From: Siphonodentalium dalli
Lineage: Eukaryota > Mollusca > Scaphopoda > Gadilida > Siphonodentaliidae
NCBI GenBank assembly: GCA_032622095.1
Contig: CP136062.1
Location: 131,767,282-131,831,281 of the forward strand
Length of the DNA: 64,000 nucleotides
Direction: 5' to 3'
A model generated the notes under the pieces. The model was not told where the DNA came from. It saw only the letters and a list, made by a program, of their open reading frames with translations, and made no database searches. Both the position numbers and the translations under genes were made by a program. Of the stretch, positions 45,691 to 56,336 are shown one piece after another (within the stretch, counting starts at the first letter, position 1; every line of letters starts with the position of its first letter).

Positions 45691-47204
45691 TTGTTGACTA
45701 AATACTCTAGTATGAAGTGATCATCATATCTGCTCGCGTTATGCGCTATACATATAGTAGGCTTCATTTTTTTGTTGTGTATATTTAAAATTTTCTGCAC
45801 AAATTGATGTATACAGTCTAGACCGAAAGTATAATATTTTGTACGATCACATTGCAAACATGTATTAAAAGAAAAATCAGATATATTGATACAGGATTGA
45901 CAAACAATATGTGCACAAACAAGATATGGTATATGTCTATTATTTTCGTCGCAATATGTTTCGATATCGTAGAATATATAATTAGTATTTTTAAATTGCT
46001 TTTTTGTATCTAACACTACAATAAAGCATTTATGTTGATTTTCTTCATTATAAAATGAGTAACAATTTCCACAGTATCTCTGGTAACATCTATGGTTTTG
46101 TGTTTTTGCGTATATACGCATACATTCATCACATTTAATATACTTATCGCAGACTTTGTTCCGAATATGATTTTCGAGACATTTTTGTGATTTGCATACA
46201 ATATCACACGTATCACATTTAACAGCTGTAAATGGATCAAAATTGCAAGGTAATTCTCCATTACAGAATTTACATATTTTGGTACATTTATGTGATTTCA
46301 CATACCTTTTACCACATAGTTGACATGTTTTTTTATGCTTTAAACATTTCAATCCATCTGCGTTTTTCATTAACCAATAATGTTTGTTATGGTAAATAAT
46401 ATAAATAATAGCTGTAGCTGTAGTTTCTCCTTTCCATATTATTCTATCACAATTGTCTTTGACGATTATACACATTTCATTCTGTATAAAATTTTGCATT
46501 TTTTGCACATCAGATAGGTCGCAGGGTGACGATATATCGATATCAGCTTCTTGATATAGTTGTATAGCTTGTTTGATTCTATACTTGGAATTATATTTAA
46601 GGCGTGCGTTGGAAAAAATTCTTACATTTTTCATATATAATTCATCATTTTTGTTGACTGGTATTTTAATCATTTCTCTCGCCATAACGATGCACATAGG
46701 TAGACATAAATTATCAGTACACTCTCCTGCACATTCTGGCATTGTGATTATTTGCTTCGATGATGTAAGCTTCTGCTTCAACGATAAAATTCGACCAGAA
46801 CCCATAGGAATATATGCTATTGTTATATCCATAGTAATAGTTCCGTCAATACGGAATTCTTGTTTGCTCTGTTGAATCGATTCAATTTTATTAATAATAT
46901 CTTTTCCTTGGATAGTATCTTTTTGAAAATCAACCCATAAATCTAGGTCTAATGTTGTATGGCTCAAAGTTAATCTAACATATCTTTGTCCCCATTCATC
47001 TAAATCAGACGCTGGTGCAACATGGTTCAGTATATCGTCAAATAATTGTTCTATATCTTGTGATTCGAATATATCTGGTATATTGAGAAATTTTAAACTG
47101 TAAACTTTGTTAGTGACTTTGAACTTTTTGGAACAAATTTCTCTCGTTTTTGTGATCTCATAAAACGGTCCCGGGTGTATATTTAAGGCATCTTCCGTAG
47201 CCAT
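45691..47204 (-). pseudogene. POLB: Protein-primed DNA polymerase B, N-terminal part (split gene)
   Basis: ATG 47204 is chosen because upstream in-frame codons lack another ATG. About 504 codons run to the insertion point. Residues about 287-393 are a Cys/His-rich region with several C-x2-C pairs (CQLC, CKFC, CDTC, CDEC, CGNC), the zinc-finger part typical of Polinton polymerases. The 3'-5' exonuclease follows with ExoI FYDIETY (Asp413, Glu415) and ExoII HNASRYDD (about 488-495). Three codons past ILEYL the nested transposon begins and its DNA supplies a stop. The remaining exonuclease and polymerase domains are at 38274-40648. Confidence 0.92.
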
Positions 47205-47996
47205 TATTGCGACAATATGGAATCTGAAAGGCAAATTTATTGGACTTTAATTTAGGTTATGATTAGGGATAAAGTAGAGAGCTTTGATGATATAGATGAA
47301 ACAGTATATAAAAAAAGCTTTTGAATACATTTTCCCTAAAGATTCGGTTAATATAAATATGCTCAAAGACGTGAATGGCGCTAACTTCAACAATTTTTAT
47401 GAAAATTAGTTACCCGGATTTTTTTATTCTGATGAATACGTGTATTATATATCGTTTGTAATTTGCCATGTTTGCGCTTAAATGCTGATTATAAGACGAA
47501 AATAAAAAAATAAAAAAATAAAAAATTGACTTATCTTTTAAATCTATAATTCTTTAAAGAGTGCACCTTAATAAATGCTTTAATTCTATTCAGCTTATAT
47601 AGAGATGGACTTGGCGCCATTAATTCTATCTAGTTCTATTTTAGGTAATTTAAACATTAAATTTGTCAGATATTAATGTGTTCTAGTTTTTTGTAACGTT
47701 GATGAAATACTCAGGTGTTGTTTATATGAAACTGTGTTGTTGTTTAAAAACATATCTATAATCATTTCATTGAAATGGTTATTGTTAACTATGTAAGATA
47801 TTCTGTTAATATCTTTTATGATAATGATTAATGAATTTTTTTTTTATTGCTTTCTTGATATGACAGCTTGATGTCATATATAAATTATGTGGTATTTAAC
47901 TGGATAAATTAATTGCTTTTCGTTTACTTTATAAGTGTTTGTTGGAATTTGCGCGTCTTTTGCTTACAATTTTTTTCGAAATTTAAACTCGGAATT
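47205..47996. other. Divergent intergenic region of the Polinton
   Basis: About 790 bp between the - strand polymerase gene and the + strand gene at 47997. No frame of note. It presumably contains both promoters. It is very AT-rich with TTTT/AAAA runs, and no specific element can be named. Confidence 0.4.
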
Positions 47997-48725
47997 ATGG
48001 AACCTTATTATTTTTCATTTTCACAAATTATAAGAATTATTCATGTTTTGAATGTCGTTCGCGTTGAATACGAGTTTAAACAGCAGCGGTTGCAATATTA
48101 TAGGCGAGAATTTGTAGACGCTTGGGTACGCTACCATGGCGGGGATTTGAGTGCGGACACCATTTTGGATAGAATCTATGATTTAATAATAGGTAAGTTA
48201 TTATTTAATTGATTTCCATTATTTTTGATACATTATTTGTTTTCACATATATTTTTTTTTTATCGTGTGAAATTATAGGTTTTGATGTATTATTGCATTT
48301 TATATTATATTTATATTGAATTCGTTTTGACAAAAAATTAAATTAGGAGCTTTACGATAATTATTTTATATTTAAATATAGATTAATTACTATTGTTTAT
48401 AGATATATATATATATTTTTCAGTTGAATGTTGTTGTCTATCCGATTTAAGGATGAAAACCTTTCGTCTTTCTTGTCTACTGATACAGAAGTCTGCGGGG
48501 TGGATTTCATTATCTGACCCATTAATACCTGATGGGACTTTAGTGAACAATGAAAGACATTCAGCAGTAATGCGACTGGAGAACAATATCTGGCCTGCGG
48601 CAAATAGAGTAAGAAGACGGTATAGACCATACAACGTACACCACAGGCGACGAAACGCATCATCTACAGATGAGCAGACATCAACTGATGACATTAGACC
48701 GGACAATTCACCCGTAGAGTATTAA
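47997..48725 (+). CDS. Two-exon gene beside the right Polinton repeat, unknown function
   Basis: ATG at 47997. Exon 1 is 47997-48192 (donor ATAG|GTAAGT) and exon 2 is 48424-48725 (acceptor tttttcag). The phase matches (1 nt + 2 nt), giving 165 residues. The first 65 residues are predicted helical, rich in aromatic and charged residues (FVDAWVRYHGGDLSADTILDRIY). The second exon has a Cys cluster (ECCCL) and an Arg-rich tail (RVRRRYRPYNVHHRRR) suggesting nucleic-acid contact. It is the only Polinton gene on the + strand and ends 42 bp before the right inverted repeat. I recognise no family. Confidence 0.55.
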
Positions 48726-48767
48726 TATATTTATATATTTTATTGTTATTTTTGTTATCATTATTAA

Positions 48768-49475
48768 TCATTAAAGGAACTAAGTGTCGGGTTCCACATT
48801 TCAATTTCTACGAGACTCTGTAATATCGAGTTTTATGAGATCGAATAGTGTTACCTACAAATCTACAATAAAGAAGAAAAAGTTCCGACACTAACAAATA
48901 TTCCATGTGTTTTAGCCTTTGTGGTTTTTACATGCACGAGGTTATTCACTAGCGAATAATTCATCTCATTTAGGACTATTATCATAACTAACCTATTAAC
49001 TATATTACATATCAATACATGTATTCAATCGTGCGTACTAATCCTTCAAATAGTTACTAGTTAGCCTGACTATATCATCTGCCTAGAAATAGTTTGCTTA
49101 CTATACCATCTGCCTAATAAACATACATCATTACCTAACATAAAATAGGTCGTATTGTAGCTTGGATGTGCTTTTAAAGTAGTTACTATTCAGTATGACT
49201 ATAAGATCTGCCTTGTAAAACAGCTCATTTTTGATACACTTATATAAATTAGTCGTTATTGTAACGTTTACATTCGTTAAATACTATTTACGAAATCCCG
49301 TGGGGGTGGGGATTATCAGACGACGACTACACCTATATAAATTAGTCGGTATTGTATCGTTTAACATTCGATAAGTAGTATTTATGAAATCCCGTGGGGG
49401 TGGGGATTCTCAATGACGACCACACGCTAAGGCTCAGTTATATATATATCAATATTCCCTCTACTTAATACTACT
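48768..49475. repeat. Polinton right terminal inverted repeat
   Basis: Complementary to 30176-30877 with scattered differences. It carries the same tandem 'ccccacccccacgggatt' units in opposite orientation and ends CTACT before the AAGGCT duplication. Confidence 0.92.
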
Positions 49476-49481
49476 AAGGCT

Positions 49482-50020
49482 TTTTAAAATAAATTTCAGT
49501 GAAGAGGTATGTGCCTGAGAACACAGAATTTTTTATTTATATGGCATAAACCCTTCAATAATCCTAATTTTTTTTAATGGTTTTAGTGTATTTGAGAGTA
49601 TTTAGTACTGAGGCTTAACTCAAGTTAATTATTTTGGTTTGGTTTGATTTAATTGGGCTTATCATCAATTCAGCTGATAGACCACACTCAAGACATATGT
49701 TACTTTTTGAGTGGAGAAAAGACTGATCCGAGGGTTAATTTCACTGGGAAATCTTTTCACTGCACATAGAAACCACCCACCCCGGAAATCAACTAACAAA
49801 CTTGCCAAGATACACAAATCAGGTTATCTCCCCTGTGTGGATCACAAATCTGAGCGTATCAGGATTCCAACTAGCTTTGCTAATGCTGGACAGCTTATGT
49901 TGGCCTAATGAAACATGCATCATACCGACTGAGCCACTAATTCTATTTGTGGTGGCCTATTAAATGTCTGCATTTAGTACCAAATTACAGCAGAAAAAAT
50001 AAAATAAAAATACAACTCAC
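49482..50020. other. Intronic stretch right of the Polinton
   Basis: The 5' part (on the gene strand) of the last BPHL intron. It begins at the donor GTGAGT (50020) and reaches the Polinton. No other feature seen. Confidence 0.5.
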
Positions 50021-50144
50021 TGAAGATTCTTGATGTGTTTTTGGAGATATTCTGGATGTCCTGGAGCCATCATTGGGTCCTTTTGGCCATGAAGCAGCAA
50101 AGTCTCACATTCCATACTCTTGATTTCTTCCTTGCAAATGTCCC
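50021..50144 (-). CDS. BPHL: BPHL-like hydrolase, exon with catalytic Asp
   Basis: Acceptor ctcctccag and donor CTTCA|GTGAGT on the - strand. It encodes GDICKEEIKSMECETLLLHG followed by QKDPMMAPGHPEYLQKHIKN. The Asp in HGQKD is the expected acid residue of the triad. Phases (2 nt in, 2 nt out) fit the exons at 51040-51171 and 27079-27169. Its donor is the start of the 22.9-kb intron that holds the Polinton. Confidence 0.9.
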
Positions 50145-51039
50145 CTGGAGGAGATATAGAAAATAGCTGAATATTACACGCTACATCCAAGCATGGATTT
50201 AATTTTGTTTGTATCACCCACACATGTCAGGCTCTTAAAGTAACTTGTCTGATATTTTCAAAGGTGTGCCTGACAAAACTATTTGTAACTTGAGAATTTT
50301 TTTTTATTTCCATGATTAGCCTACTGTATATGACAAAACAAATTCAATGTTTTTTTAATTTTTATACAGAAATCACAATTTTCTATTATTTTATTATTTA
50401 TTTTAGTTATATTCCAGTCCTGGTTTTCCTCTTCTCAACTGTCTTGCATTTAACTTCACTGACATTTTAGTGTAGTGTCTGTTTCTTTTTAAAATATGGG
50501 AAAATTTGATTATTTTAATACTTCCTGCAATAATTATTTTCAATCAATGCTTCAATGCATTACTGAGAAAGGGTGTGAGGCAATGCCAGCAGTCACATAG
50601 CACTTTAAAAATCTCATCTGCGAACTGACAGGGCTACCTTACTTGTAGTTAAATTTAAATGTATATCTAATCACACGGAAAACAAGAGGGCTATATTGAT
50701 TATAAACATACAAAACAGCCTGAGTTAGTTACGTAAATACAACCCGCAGCCAATTGTTGATTTTCTCTGAAGTCAGCTTCGGGCCTTCGGTTGTGGTTTT
50801 ACTTCTTCACAACGAATTGATGATGCATTTATGTTTTACGCATAGTAAATTCACTGGATTGGTGTTTACAATATAAACATGCATCTTCAGGAATGATTAA
50901 GAACTGAAACTGTCATCAGATCCAAGACTTTTTTGTCAGTATTTGCAAGTTTAAATACGAGTAAGGTATTAAATAAAGTCTAACCCTAAGACCCCTTGGC
51001 TATTTCTTTGAATTTTGAAGTAAAATTATTTAATCTCAC

Positions 51040-51171
51040 CTCCAACCTTATAATAGATATCTCTGTAAGCATTACACCATGCCGTCCATGTCCTCCGGAA
51101 TGTCTCCTCGCCGTACAATTCTATAAACGGTTTTCTCATCCTCTCACTCCAGTTGTTCACATTCTCAACAG
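51040..51171 (-). CDS. BPHL: BPHL-like hydrolase, lid-region exon
   Basis: Acceptor aaattacag, donor GGAG|GTGAGA. It encodes VENVNNWSERMRKPFIELYG and continues to the WTAWCNAYRDIYY segment, matching the cap region of valacyclovir-hydrolase-type enzymes. Phases 2 nt in and 1 nt out fit both neighbours. Confidence 0.88.
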
Positions 51172-52054
51172 CTGTAATTTTTTTGAAATGTCTATATTGT
51201 GGAAAAATATTTTAAAGAACACAGTAAAGATAGTACTTTTCACGCCTAGTTTGGTCGCTATCCCACCTGGAGAAAAAGTAAGTTCCACTTTAAGCAGGGA
51301 TCCAAGTCCATGTACTTGCTGTGATAGGCCTTGTTAATGCATGATTTGAAGAAATATGACCTACCAAGTTTGAAGATATCTAATTTATTAATTTTATTTA
51401 TCTGTCTGACAGTGCTAAGATTTTTATTTTATTTTTGACACAGAGTTTAGCTTGCATTGCTGATATATTAAAAAATCAAGTTTAATTTAATACCACACAT
51501 CAACAAATTTTATGATCCACCTTAGAGTTGCAAGGTGAAATCAGAATTATCAAAGTGACTGCTGTACAATTCATTCCAAACAAGAGATGGATTGTTGTCT
51601 GACACCCCCATGTTGCATACCGCCTATTGTGGGCATATCGATAACCTATGACAAAACAATCGAACACTCCATTGAATGTCCTCATAGTGGTGAACATCCA
51701 GAACAAATTTCATGAAGATCAGACAACCTATGGTTGAGAAATCTACTCGAAAGGAAAAAAAACTCCAGTTTTTCCAGATAAATAAAGATTAATAACTCTA
51801 GATTGGAAAATCCGAACAAAACGATTGAACACTCTATTGAATGTCCTTATAGTAGTGAACATCCGACAAGCAGTGGTGGAAAAATACCCGAATTAATCGA
51901 GATCCAAGCACTACTGTTCAAGTTATGACCTGAACAGACATTAGACGGACGTACACACAGACATGTGATCTTTAAGTTGTCTTTCTTTTGTTGTTTTTGA
52001 CAGGTTTGACTACCATTTGACTCCTAAATTGTATAAAATAACAGGCATTAGGTG

Positions 52055-52824
52055 TAGTGTTGAAACAACTAGGGTTTTTCATAGTCGACTAATCATTAAA
52101 AAATTGAGTCGAAGTCGACTAATCGACAACCCCATTCCCATGGAAAACTTCCAATTTACTATGTGGCTATTCAGTACTGAGTACTATAAAATCACTGTGA
52201 GATAACTGCTATTCCCATTTTTCGCCGGTGTTACGATCGAAATATGGAAACTGGTGCTACAAACCAGTGGACAGTGCAACAAAATTTATATCCATCCAAC
52301 TAATTAATACCGGGTGTTTTGGCCAAGTAGGCTTGGGTTTCATTGTGTATACAGGTAGGTTTCTCATAAAGCATCGTATTACGACACTTTCATAATACCA
52401 TATCCGGACACATTAGTCCATACTCATACTGAAATAATTACACACATAGCGACAGAATATGCAATAAACATGGTGGTATAATTAATGTATTCAATTAAAC
52501 TGACGTGATGCGACATAAATTGAAAGAACATCAAAGGATTCAAAGTGGGGCTGCCGATAGCATTATCTTTGAATGCCCATCGCGCAACGATGTTTATTTA
52601 TTAGTGACATTGTCGATTTCATAACTGGTGTTTGTGTAAGTAATTCCACTAAATAGCGTGCCTTTTGTATTAACTTTTAACACTGTCCTTGCCGTTGTTG
52701 GTACATTGTATTGTACTGGTCATTGTTCCCTTAAAACATAGTGCATGCTCAATCTAATGGAACTAATCGACTTTTGGTGAACATCTCATCGATTTTGACT
52801 AATCGACAAATAGTTTCAACACTA
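52055..52824. mobile_element. Nonautonomous hAT-like element in a BPHL intron
   Basis: Ends are TAGTGTTGAAAC in inverted orientation. Flanks ATTAGGTG (52047-52054) and ATTTGGTG (52825-52832) are an 8-bp duplication with one mismatch. Subterminal 'tcgactaatcga' motifs repeat on both sides. The TAGnGnTGAAAC pattern is shared with the hAT element at 21326. No transposase frame. Confidence 0.8.
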
Positions 52825-53101
52825 ATTTGGTGGTAGTTCGACATTATGTGGTCGATTATGTCAAACTTTCTTTTGTCTTAGGCTCCTTCCCTGACCACTT
52901 AAGGCTCAAATTTCATGCCTGACTCAACATAAATTTTTCAAACCAAAAGTAGGTTGAATTTTATCTGGTAGTTTGATATTCCAACTTGTATATAGTTAAA
53001 ACTTGTTGTTAGACCAAAAGTCAAATATTTTCCTACTTTTTCCAACCAAAGTAGAGGGTGGGGGTGGGTAATAGGTTGTACATTTCAGTTTACAGTTTTA
53101 A

Positions 53102-53510
53102 AGTCCCAATTAATTTTTGAGTCACCGATTATTTTTTTGTATAGTGCCTTGATATACGGCTATAATTCATCACCATTTGGAACGTTTGTGTCTCAGAAGA
53201 GTAACATAGAGTAACAGAATATAGATGAAATCATAAAATCATTTACCCCGTTGTAGCTTGGAAAAGAATTCAAACTATAGTTTATTCTCAAATATATAGA
53301 GTTATTCCCCTTCCATTGAAAATAATAAGACTTTGTGTAGAAACTTCAGCACAGAGCAGATGTCTGTTTCTCAACAAAAACAACATGTTCACAGTTTTAC
53401 ATCGAATAAGTTGAACATAGAATGTTTTGGAGCTTCCTCTTTCAAATGGTATATAATATGGCATATATTACATATAATGTGATCTGGGTGTTCGAAAATT
53501 AAGTGGACCT
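53102..53510. mobile_element. TTAA-flanked element in a BPHL intron
   Basis: The left end AGTCCCAATTAATTTTTGAG and right end AGGTCCACTTAATTTTCGAA (complement) abut TTAA on both sides (53098-53101, 53511-53514). The same family is found, rearranged, at 18733 and 26555. No coding frame. Confidence 0.78.
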
Positions 53511-53555
53511 TTAAAGTTTTAGGTACCAGTCGTTGGAAAATTACAACTCAAGTGT

Positions 53556-53581
53556 GGGGGGGGGGGGGGGGGGGGGGGGGG
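53556..53581 (+). repeat. 26-base G run
   Basis: Uninterrupted poly-G inside the BPHL intron, 167 bp from an exon edge. It is a likely site of length polymorphism or assembly uncertainty and could form G-quadruplex structures. Confidence 0.9.
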
Positions 53582-53748
53582 TTCAAATTGAATTTCTCAG
53601 ACTCGGAAATTTCGGTCTGCTTCAGGGGAGGGCTATAGTTTGAAATCCCCCCCAGTGTTACAGCATTAACAATAATCTGTTATGACCAAAAAGGAAATTA
53701 TATTCTGTACAATATCAACCAGTGTCTCTATGAGATGTATCATCTTAC

Positions 53749-53902
53749 ATTTAATAATCTCTACATCTTGCTCAGTCACATAAGCATTGCATCCCCACAG
53801 GACCAATTTGTTGATGTATTCAGAATATGTTGTTGCCAATATTAAACCAATAACCCCTCCATCACTCCATCCAAGTACAGAAAACTTCTGAAACCCAAGT
53901 TT
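53749..53902 (-). CDS. BPHL: BPHL-like hydrolase, nucleophile exon
   Basis: Acceptor aatattttcag, donor AAAT|GTAAGA. It encodes KLGFQKFSVLGWSDGGVIGL and then the segment ending in YVTEQDVEIIK. GWSDGG is the nucleophile elbow (G-x-S-x-G) that carries the catalytic Ser. Phases 0 in and 1 nt out fit exons 55655-55821 and 51040-51171. This exon gives the strongest family identification. Confidence 0.92.
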
Positions 53903-55243
53903 CTGAAAATATTATGAAATAAAATGTCAGATTATTAATAAAATGCTACATAGCTCGAATTAGAGCAAGTAATGCTCACATGATATGGGGTAATGTTGTC
54001 GAAATTTGTAGATCCACCAAAATGCTAAGAATTTCTATTGTTGGGAAGAACCTTTTAAAACCTTTCAATCTGTAGTCCCCTTAGAACAGATACACCATCT
54101 CACAGACCAATGCATCTAGCATGAATGCATAAGCATTGTATTAAACAATTTACAATATCAATATTTTCCGTAGATGCTCTGAAGGTTTTGTTGGTGAAAA
54201 AAACATGGTCTGATTGTATTAAAATATCAATTCAGTCTTATCTGTCATGTTATGATCAGTATCATCAGTATAAGAGATACTCCCAAATATATACAAAATG
54301 GAATGATCATTGAATCAAATTAAAACTTCAACCGATTTAATAATTAGGGCACATTGACACATGTTGCGAAAATGGGGTAATATCCAAGACTTATAAGAAG
54401 ACAGTTGTTTCCGCTAAAGAACTGACAAAAAAATAGGGTCAGTAGGTAACTAATAAAATAACTAACTCTGAACCAAACAACTGAAATAATCTGAACTCCC
54501 ATGGTATAAGGGGTGTTGTCAGTTAATTTTCTTATCGGCATGCTGTCTTTCTGTTTGACCTCCAGGTGAATTTTCAGATGTTTATGGCTCAAATGCGCCC
54601 ATAGTGCCTTTCCCCTGACAATCCCCTGGTCAGGTGACTCATCTGTACCAATGTTCCTACATATCTTCTAAGCTGATAAGAAACGCTCTTTATTGCTCAT
54701 ATTTTCCCCTTTAAGTCGTCTGAGGTCAACTGCATCTATCTATCTATGTGTCAATTTATCCCGGTGCTTCAATTTTCACTGACCAGATTGCAACCATTTT
54801 GGGTGTATAGTTAATTATTTAGTAATATTAATTAGCAGTGCCTTTTTAAGACATCTGAGGTCAACAGGATTACAGGGTCAAATTACCCATATATACAAAT
54901 TTTCAGCTGCAATGGTCCAACAGTTTGGTCGCCTCAAGCCAAAATATATACATAAAATAATTATTAGTGCCCTTTTAAGACATCTGATGTGAACGGGAAC
55001 TATCTAATAATGCTCCCCATGTCAAATTACTCCTATATGCACATTTTCAGCTCCGATGGTCCAGCTGTTTGGTCGCCTATAAGCGGGTAGATAGATTCAC
55101 CACAACAGTCTTTAACTCCTCAAAGGACATTTGTAATAGACTTAAGCTTTTGGGGGGGGGTTCTAAATTCAAAATAAAATGTGTAGACTCGGCGGTTCAA
55201 AATAGGGCCCGTATGATGATGCAGATGAGTAACGATGACTCAG

Positions 55244-55364
55244 ACAGCCCTCACAATTGGCTACGGCAATCAGCAATGCCGAAGCATTTGCTGAAGCAAA
55301 TTGGGCCAAGACAAAGTGTTGCCGTAGCAGATTGCCGAAGCCAAACAATGTGAATTAAGAGGGC
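55244..55364. repeat. Short foldback repeat in a BPHL intron
   Basis: Left 'agccctcacaattggctacg' and 'ggcaatcagcaa' pair with right 'ttgccgaagccaaacaatg' and 'aagagggct'. About 120 bp with an imperfect stem, MITE-like. No clear target duplication. Confidence 0.5.
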
Positions 55365-55654
55365 TGCTCAGACTTCTGTTTGTTGTTACATTTCTTGCAA
55401 ATATTGCTCTATATAGATGTATCTTAAATATCAGCACATTGCCATATTTTAAGCACACACCGATTAAGACTATTTATTATCAGTCCAAAACAAAACAGTC
55501 TAAATATAGGTTGATATATTTTAAAAGCATTGCTCAACGTTCCTAAGCACCCAGAGACCATGCAAACACATGGAAGTTGCGGCCGTCATTACCTGTCCAC
55601 ATCCTGTGTGTTACAGGGATGACTGGTATGGTATAATAAACTCATTGAACGAAC

Positions 55655-55821
55655 CTTCATCACAGCTACCAAATCAGCAGTATCTCGCTGGAAAAAATCC
55701 AGAGGGAAGTCCCTCTCTGGTGGTCGGCTTTTCCCATAACCTCTTGGATCCAAACAAATAACAGTGAACTTATTCTTATCCAAATTTTCCAACTGAGGTC
55801 CAAAATCTGTTTTTGAGCTAC
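55655..55821 (-). CDS. BPHL: BPHL-like hydrolase, oxyanion-side exon
   Basis: Acceptor gatttcag, donor ATGAAG|GTTCGT. It encodes SSKTDFGPQLENLDKNKF and then VICLDPRGYGKSRPP to the DTADLVAVMK segment. DPRGYGxSRPP and DFGPQL are diagnostic of the valacyclovir-hydrolase type. Phases 2 nt in and 0 out fit both neighbours. Confidence 0.92.
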
Positions 55822-56125
55822 CTGAAATCAATAGAATACAATGAATTAACAGTAAAACAATGTATATCTGTCAAAAGTCACATAAAATCCAAATGATATA
55901 ATCTAAGGCCACATAAAGTTAATGTTTTGTTTCTCATGAAACAATTTTATAAATCAACACATAATTTTATATAAAGTAGATATAGATAGAACAACACAAG
56001 TGTGGGAACATGTTAATGTTATACCTAGCAGCACGACAAATGATTGCAATAATATTAACATGTTCACTCAACTGTTTATTGCATACCTGAAGGATGTAGC
56101 TTGTAGTACTGTATACTAAAATATA

Positions 56126-56336
56126 CAGTAATGTCCTACATAGTCGACTCCTTAACCACAGCAGAATTATGGGTAATTTTTCAGGATTTAGTCGGAAATA
56201 TGGCATGTTGCCATTCATTGGAAAGCTCTGTGAGAGCTTTCCGATGAATGGCAACAAACCATATTTCCGACTAAATCCTGAAAAATTACCCATAATTCTG
56301 CTGTGGTTAAGGAGTCGATTATTTAGGGCATTACTG
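56126..56336. mobile_element. TA-flanked hairpin MITE, second copy
   Basis: Ends CAGTAATGTCCTA and complement, flanked by TA. Arms of about 100 bp are almost perfectly complementary around 'agctctgtgagagcttt'. The same family as 14371-14587, with somewhat different sequence, so they are independent insertions. Confidence 0.85.

Larger units (their letters stand above)
30176..49475. mobile_element. Polinton/Maverick DNA transposon (endogenous virus-like), 19.3 kb
   Basis: The element starts AGTAGTATTAAGTAGAGGG and ends with its complement. A perfect 6-bp duplication AAGGCT flanks it (30170-30175 and 49476-49481), as Polintons produce. The 0.7-kb terminal inverted repeats, protein-primed DNA polymerase B, retroviral-type integrase, packaging ATPase, adenain-like protease and double-jelly-roll-type capsid gene make the identification firm. 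Most genes run on the - strand, the same strand as the host BPHL gene whose last intron it occupies. The polymerase gene is split by a second transposon (40649-45687), and several genes carry stops or frameshifts. Without the nested insert the element would be about 14.3 kb, within the usual range. Confidence 0.96.
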
